Source of the DNA: JAVBSX01 sp051660685 | GTDB lineage: Bacteria; Planctomycetota; Planctomycetia; Pirellulales; Thermoguttaceae | Assembly: GCA_051660685.1 (NCBI GenBank) | Contig: JBOFQB010000034.1 | Location: 53,133 to 117,132 of the forward strand | Reading direction: 5' to 3' | DNA: 64,000 nt | Shown here: one piece after another, positions 60,271-64,000 of the stretch | Layout: every line of letters begins with the position of its first letter | Position numbering within the stretch: the first letter of the stretch is position 1 | The notes under the pieces: generated by a model | What the model was told of the DNA's origin: nothing | Seen by the model: the letters and a program-made list of their open reading frames with translations, nothing else | Database searches by the model: none | Made by a program: the position numbers and the translations under genes

Positions 60271-60730
60271 GGAATAGGGGTTGGGGGATAGGGAAGAGGG
60301 GAAAATAGCACGTTTAGCCGCGATACACCGTATCGCGCGTCCTTAGCGCATTTCAATAATTGGTACACACATTGCGTGTATTTCTGACGCTGAAATTCAA
60401 GGACAGCATCTCTTAACGGCAAAGCAGCGACAAATTCAGATTTCCCTTGAAGGGGTAACCGTTCACGGGAAATTAGAATTGTTGTAGCATCCTTAGCACC
60501 AAAGGTGCGTAACAAAATAGACAGCGGTTTTAACCGCTGGTGTCAGAATGTCAAAAAATATTCGCCCTGTAAGGGCGAAACAATGAATTGTCCTGCCCCT
60601 TCAGGGCAGAATGGGGTGTGTGACACCAACCCGGGGTTTCGCTGCGCTTCACCCCGGGCTATTTTGTTGCGCCCCGTTGGGGCGAAGATTCGATTTGTCA
60701 TCCTATAAAAAGTTATTTCGACGCATCTCC
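60271..60730. repeat. 460-bp gap with G-rich trailer, family-A hairpin and a run of short palindromes
   Basis: 60258-60303 G-rich tract; 60312-60339 GTTTAGCCGC hairpin (loop ACC). Then from about 60498 to 60700 a succession of palindromes: GCACCAAAGGTGC, CAGCGGTTTTAACCGCTG, TTCGCCCTGTAAGGGCGAA, CTGCCCCTTCAGGGCAG, a longer ACCCGGGGT...ACCCCGGGCT pair, and GCGCCCCGTTGGGGCG. 60340-60497 is unassigned; a minus-strand open frame there shows no known features. Confidence 0.7.
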
Positions 60731-60985
60731 TTATTCCTGTTCTTGTGTGGAAGAAGAGTCTTGAAACAATTGTTGCAGTCCGAGGAAAAAGAGCAATCCG
60801 AAAAGGTCCACAATCCAAAGCAGTAAAAACGCTGCGCCAAACCCGTTTAAGAGGGAAACGGAGACGGCATCATTGAAATAGGTTAGCAAAAGGGCAAAGA
60901 AAAAGAGAAAACCAAACGCAACAGGCGCAAGAACAGCGATCAACAGAAAAACGGTCAACATCAATCGCTGTTGCTTGGAATTCAT
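60731..60985 (-). CDS. Small membrane protein
   Basis: An 84-residue protein with a short basic start (MNSKQQRLM), two hydrophobic segments (LTVFLLIAVLAPVAFGFLFFFALLLTYF and LLNGFGAAFLLLWIVDLFGLLFFLGL) and an acidic Gln/Ser-rich end. Not recognised. The start at 60985 is chosen because the upstream part of the frame is family-A repeat sequence. It follows the oxidoreductase gene's stop by orientation only; both are on the minus strand with a 95-bp gap holding a hairpin and a C-rich tract. Confidence 0.55.
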   Translation of the reverse strand: MNSKQQRLMLTVFLLIAVLAPVAFGFLFFFALLLTYFNDAVSVSLLNGFGAAFLLLWIVDLFGLLFFLGLQQLFQDSSSTQEQE

Positions 60986-61018
60986 GGAAAAATTATCCTT
61001 CTTGTTGATACGTTCAAA

Positions 61019-61080
61019 CGCGCGATACGTTGTATCGCGGCTAAACGGGTCCCCCCTATTCCCCAACCCCTATCCCCTAC
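61019..61080. repeat. Family-A hairpin and G-rich trailer of the oxidoreductase gene
   Basis: 61019-61046 is CGCGCGATAC GTT GTATCGCG then GGCTAAAC; 61049-61080 is C-rich on the plus strand, i.e. a G-rich trailer starting right at the oxidoreductase stop. Confidence 0.85.
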
Positions 61081-62598
61081 TTACACGTTTTCGGGGGTTG
61101 GGACAACGAACGAATCACGATACGGTCGCGTCAGCATCTCATTTGCAGCCGCATTGTTCACAAATGTTTCTTTCTCGACATCAATCTTCAGGAACGGGCC
61201 AAGTGAAATCGGGGTCTTCGACAAATCCGTTCCGTTCGTCTCCAAATGCTCAACCGTCCGATCAATCGTCTTCTCATTGTCGTCAAAACTCGGAATATCG
61301 GCAAGGGCTTTCTTCAAATCGGCAACCGAAACCTTGTTTTCTTCGCCAAGATAGTACGAAATGTTCCCCAAATGACTTAAATCGGCGGAAAGTGCCCCGC
61401 AACGAGCATCGGCGGTTACCATTCCCGGATCACCTTTCAAGACAGCATCGAGGAAATTGCCGTAATGCGAACCACCTCCCCGGAATTCCTTAATGACGTT
61501 TCCTTTCAGGTCAAATGCGACAGAACGACCATAATCAATCTGGACCAGATAACCTTCACTTCCGTAAACAATCACCCCGACACTTGCCCCTTCACCAATT
61601 CCAGGAGCCGCTTCCAACGCTGAGGTCTTCAAACCGCGCGTCTCAAAAACCATACATTTATCGCCGTAATCGAAAATCGAGACTTCCGTGTTCGCCGTAT
61701 CTCCTGCATCAACGTAATTCTCATCTTTCTTTTCCGCTTGGTATCCCAATCGACCACCATAAGTGATGACCGATTTCGGGAAACAATCGACCCCCAAATG
61801 CCAACGAGCAATGTCCGTTTGGTGAGGACCTTGATTGCCCATATCACCATTTCCATAAAGTCGTTGCCAATGCCAATCATAATGGAAATTCGGTCGGGTC
61901 AACGGAGCAAGAATCGACGGTCCGCTCCACAAATTGTAATCAACGGATTCGGGGACTTCGTATTCCCCTTTTGCTCCGATTGCTCCACGTCGTTTATAGC
62001 AGAGACCGCGAGCGAGTTTGACTTCGCCAATTCCCCCATTTCGCGTGAATTCAACGGCGTCAATGTTCGCTTTGTTCGAGCGACATTGTGTTCCGGTCTG
62101 GACCACTTTGTTGTATTTTTTTGAAGCCGCAACAAGGGCTTTACCTTCGTGAACATTGTGACAGAGCGGTTTTTCGATGAACGCATGTTTTCCGGCTTGC
62201 ATTGCCCAGATTCCGGCAAGAGCGTGCCAATGATTGGCAGAAGCGCAGCTGATTGCGTCCAGATCGGGGTCGGAGAGGGCTTCTCTCATATCCCGAACGA
62301 CTTTGGGACGAATACCGTCCTGCATCTCGGTAACAGCGTTAATGCGACGTTCATTGATTCGGTTTTCGTCGGGGTCACAAAGATAGAGAATGACGGATTT
62401 GGGGTCCCCGCCGTATGCTTTGATGTGATCTCCTCCTCGACCGCCGCAACCGACGATCATGATGCCAACTTTATCGTTCAGGGCGACCCGGGCTTGTGCT
62501 TTTTTCGGCTCGATGAGCGGGACGGAACAAGCGGCGGTTGCGGCTGCTGCTGCAAAAAGGGAATCTTCGAGGAAGCGACGACGTGTTAATTTTGACAT
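61081..62598 (-). CDS. Tat-exported Gfo/Idh/MocA-family oxidoreductase
   Basis: NAD(P)-dependent oxidoreductase of 505 residues. It starts with a twin-arginine signal (SKLTRRRFLEDSLF, Ala-rich segment, possible lipobox-like TAACS), so it is folded in the cytoplasm and exported. The Rossmann part has VGIMIVGCGGRGGDHI and the family's EKPLCHN with its Lys; the C-terminal half has PNFHYDWHWQRLYGNGDMGNQGPHQTDIARWHLG, typical of the large planctomycete paralogue group (often named myo-inositol-2-dehydrogenase-like). The substrate, probably a sugar or cyclitol, is unknown. An AAAGGA ribosome-binding site precedes the ATG. Confidence 0.9.
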   Translation of the reverse strand: MSKLTRRRFLEDSLFAAAAATAACSVPLIEPKKAQARVALNDKVGIMIVGCGGRGGDHIKAYGGDPKSVILYLCDPDENRINERRINAVTEMQDGIRPKVVRDMREALSDPDLDAISCASANHWHALAGIWAMQAGKHAFIEKPLCHNVHEGKALVAASKKYNKVVQTGTQCRSNKANIDAVEFTRNGGIGEVKLARGLCYKRRGAIGAKGEYEVPESVDYNLWSGPSILAPLTRPNFHYDWHWQRLYGNGDMGNQGPHQTDIARWHLGVDCFPKSVITYGGRLGYQAEKKDENYVDAGDTANTEVSIFDYGDKCMVFETRGLKTSALEAAPGIGEGASVGVIVYGSEGYLVQIDYGRSVAFDLKGNVIKEFRGGGSHYGNFLDAVLKGDPGMVTADARCGALSADLSHLGNISYYLGEENKVSVADLKKALADIPSFDDNEKTIDRTVEHLETNGTDLSKTPISLGPFLKIDVEKETFVNNAAANEMLTRPYRDSFVVPTPENV

Positions 62599-62878
62599 GA
62601 TAAGGTCCTTTCAGAAAGCGAAAACTGTTAATGGAGCCGGGTCGTATATTTCTTTCATGTTGTTGGTGTATTTCATGGTTCATTTTCTTCACCATAAAAG
62701 ACATGAAAATCACAAAAGGGTCTTGTTAAAATTTTGAAAAAGGTCATTTTTGGAGTTGTGTGAGACGGACGGTTGATTATACCGATTGTTTCCGCAAGAT
62801 ACCAGTCATTGCACGAAGAGGGGAAAAAATAAAAGGTGAACTGTAAAACCGTTGTATCGCGGCTGAGTATCTGAATAT
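62599..62878. other. Upstream gap with degenerate repeats
   Basis: 62650-62720 carries an imperfect inverted repeat (TTGTTGGTGTATTTCATGGTT against CACCATAAAAGACATGAAAA) distantly like family D. 62846-62866 is half of a family-A hairpin (CCGTTGTATCGCGGCTGAG). No gene. Confidence 0.5.
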
Positions 62879-63019
62879 AAATAACATATCCATTTTCATT
62901 TGTTCCTTTCGTGACGTTTGTGTTTTTAGTGGTTGTTTAATACCACGAAATACACTAAAAACACGAAAAAAATACAAAACTTCAATCAATTGTGAATCCG
63001 TACTTTAGATAGGTTATTT
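62879..63019. repeat. MITE-like element, copy 2 (family D)
   Basis: 141 bp with AAATAAC and GTTATTT ends, homologous to 7974-8122 along its whole length with a few small gaps. No open frame. It ends 48 bp before the stop of the FtsQ-like gene. Confidence 0.75.
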
Positions 63020-63066
63020 ACGCGAAGACGCAAAACGTCAATCCTTTGTTATTTCCCGCGAACGTT

Positions 63067-63942
63067 TTATTCCCTCGTCAATGATTCGGAATCGGGAATT
63101 TTGGCAAATGAACCGTGTTTGGCGATCAACTGACTCAACCGTTCCTTTTTTGCCTCTTCAACAAGGTTTGGCAAACCGGATTCGCCCGCTTGCTCGACCT
63201 CACCCCAACGGATTCGTTTGCCCGATTGCGAAGTCAATTCAAAACGAATTCGGGCGTTTGATTGACTGAGCGTTCTCGGTAAGGCGTGCAACCCTGATAT
63301 TCCCCATTTTTTTGCATCTTCCCCCAAAAGAGCCGCAATTTGGGCCGCATCTTCGACCACATTGTCCCCCCAATGATCGCCAATACTCCCAATTGGAAAG
63401 GAACCAATCCCCGAAACAATCAGGTAATCCCCCATTTTTTCCGGCTTACTGATGAAATACTCCGTCGGTAAAAGAATTCCTTTGGAATCAACCGGATAAT
63501 AACCACTTTCATTGGGAACGGCAACCAGACAGCAAGGGGCGCGGTATTCTAATTCAATGTCAATTTGAGCCGGATAGTGAATTTTGACCTGTTTGACTCG
63601 ATTGATCCAGGGACTTGCCGAAAAAGCGGCTGCAATTTTTTCCGGCAATTTTCGGTCCAAAACCGTCTCTCCCATATCGAGACTGGAAGAACGAAGAACC
63701 TGAAGGATGAATGTTGAGGGGACCCAATCCGGGGGAGAAGGAACCAACGTGATTCGGTCAGCCCGCAATTGGTATTCCGCCGTCTGATATAAGTTCTCTT
63801 TCCAAAAATGCCAAAGACCCAACCATATTCCGGTCAACACAGCAATCAAAAGCGTGATTTGCAACGGAAAGAGCAACCGCCTCTTCGGCGAGGTCTTTGG
63901 GAGGGGCTTGTTCTTGACACCATTTTTTCGCGGTTTTGACAT
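63067..63942 (-). CDS. ftsQ: FtsQ-like cell-division protein
   Basis: Protein of about 291 residues: a basic cytoplasmic N-terminus (SKPRKNGVKNKPLPKTSPKRR), one membrane segment (LLFPLQITLLIAVLTGIWLGLWHFW), and an extracytoplasmic part with a POTRA-like domain and FtsQ-type features (ASPWINRVKQVKIHYPAQIDIELEYRAPCCLVAV, YPVDSKGILLP). FtsQ bridges early and late divisome proteins. The start is uncertain: ATG 63942 is preferred, a GTG at 63978 has no obvious advantage, and the frame stays open to the window end. Neighbouring division genes would lie beyond the edge. Identity rests on architecture and short motifs. Confidence 0.75.
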   Translation of the reverse strand: MSKPRKNGVKNKPLPKTSPKRRLLFPLQITLLIAVLTGIWLGLWHFWKENLYQTAEYQLRADRITLVPSPPDWVPSTFILQVLRSSSLDMGETVLDRKLPEKIAAAFSASPWINRVKQVKIHYPAQIDIELEYRAPCCLVAVPNESGYYPVDSKGILLPTEYFISKPEKMGDYLIVSGIGSFPIGSIGDHWGDNVVEDAAQIAALLGEDAKKWGISGLHALPRTLSQSNARIRFELTSQSGKRIRWGEVEQAGESGLPNLVEEAKKERLSQLIAKHGSFAKIPDSESLTRE

Positions 63943-64000
63943 GTCGTTCTGTTTTTTCACCCCCCTCAGACTGCTCACAAGTTTGGTTTTGCAATTTGAA

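Noticed and set aside
60267..60515. Minus-strand open frame of 82 codons after nrdR
   Set aside because: Its end is read from repeat sequence (hairpin and C-rich tract), no domain is recognised and there is no good start signal. The middle part could be a gene remnant, but this cannot be shown.

Overview
This window looks like a chromosomal segment of a planctomycete, probably of the Pirellulales/Thermoguttaceae type. The call rests on several gene families: giant surface proteins carrying a LEPR-XLL-like motif near the N-terminus and dockerin repeats near the C-terminus, a zinc-ribbon/TM2 Ser/Thr kinase next to an ECF-type sigma factor, hopanoid genes (hpnH, hpnC), a DUF1570 secreted protein, a Tat-exported Gfo/Idh/MocA oxidoreductase and a secretin-N-like glycine-rich protein. 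No rRNA, convincing tRNA, CRISPR array or transposase gene was seen.

Layout. 1-9.2 kb: end of a histidine kinase, hpnH, an LsrF-type aldolase, hisI, then a two-gene restriction-modification-like module (EcoRI-family adenine methyltransferase plus DUF262-HNH nuclease) wedged between hisI and dnaB, then a LOG protein and hpnC. 9-18 kb: SDR dehydrogenase, thioredoxin, CheW, PfkB sugar kinase, an orphan HepT-like HEPN protein, the kinase and its neighbouring sigma factor. 17.6-27 kb: two paralogous outer-membrane-barrel-like proteins, a non-coding stretch with a well-supported candidate small RNA, alpha/beta hydrolase, transketolase, a small Cys-rich protein, archaeal-type phosphoglycerate mutase and a GNAT acetyltransferase. 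27.5-45.1 kb: two adjacent giant surface-protein genes (about 3,411 and 2,401 residues). 45-49 kb: a pseudouridine synthase and a small accessory island (DUF4041/GIY-YIG protein and AlbA_2 protein). 49-64 kb: secreted TIM-barrel-like protein, cysteine desulfurase, DUF1570 protein, secretin-like protein, class II aldolase, nrdR, small membrane protein, Gfo/Idh/MocA oxidoreductase and an FtsQ-like protein.

The most unusual content is between the genes. At least four dispersed repeat families are visible. (A) REP/BIME-like hairpins: flank GTTTAGCCGC, a mostly constant 3-nt loop (GTT/AAC), and stems that change by compensatory pairs. (B) A second hairpin family with flank CGTTATGGTA, also with compensatory stem changes. 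(C) C-rich tracts directly upstream of start codons and complementary G-rich tracts directly downstream of stop codons, always in the same orientation relative to the gene. (D) A MITE-like element of about 145 bp with AAATAAC/GTTATTT ends. Tract family C causes over-extended open frames at several genes, so internal starts were chosen there.

Functionally the window mixes housekeeping genes (central carbon, histidine, Fe-S, replication, dNTP control, division), membrane hopanoid synthesis, signalling, a large investment in surface proteins, and two small defence-like insertions. All functional names come from reading motifs and remembered family sequences; no database search was run.
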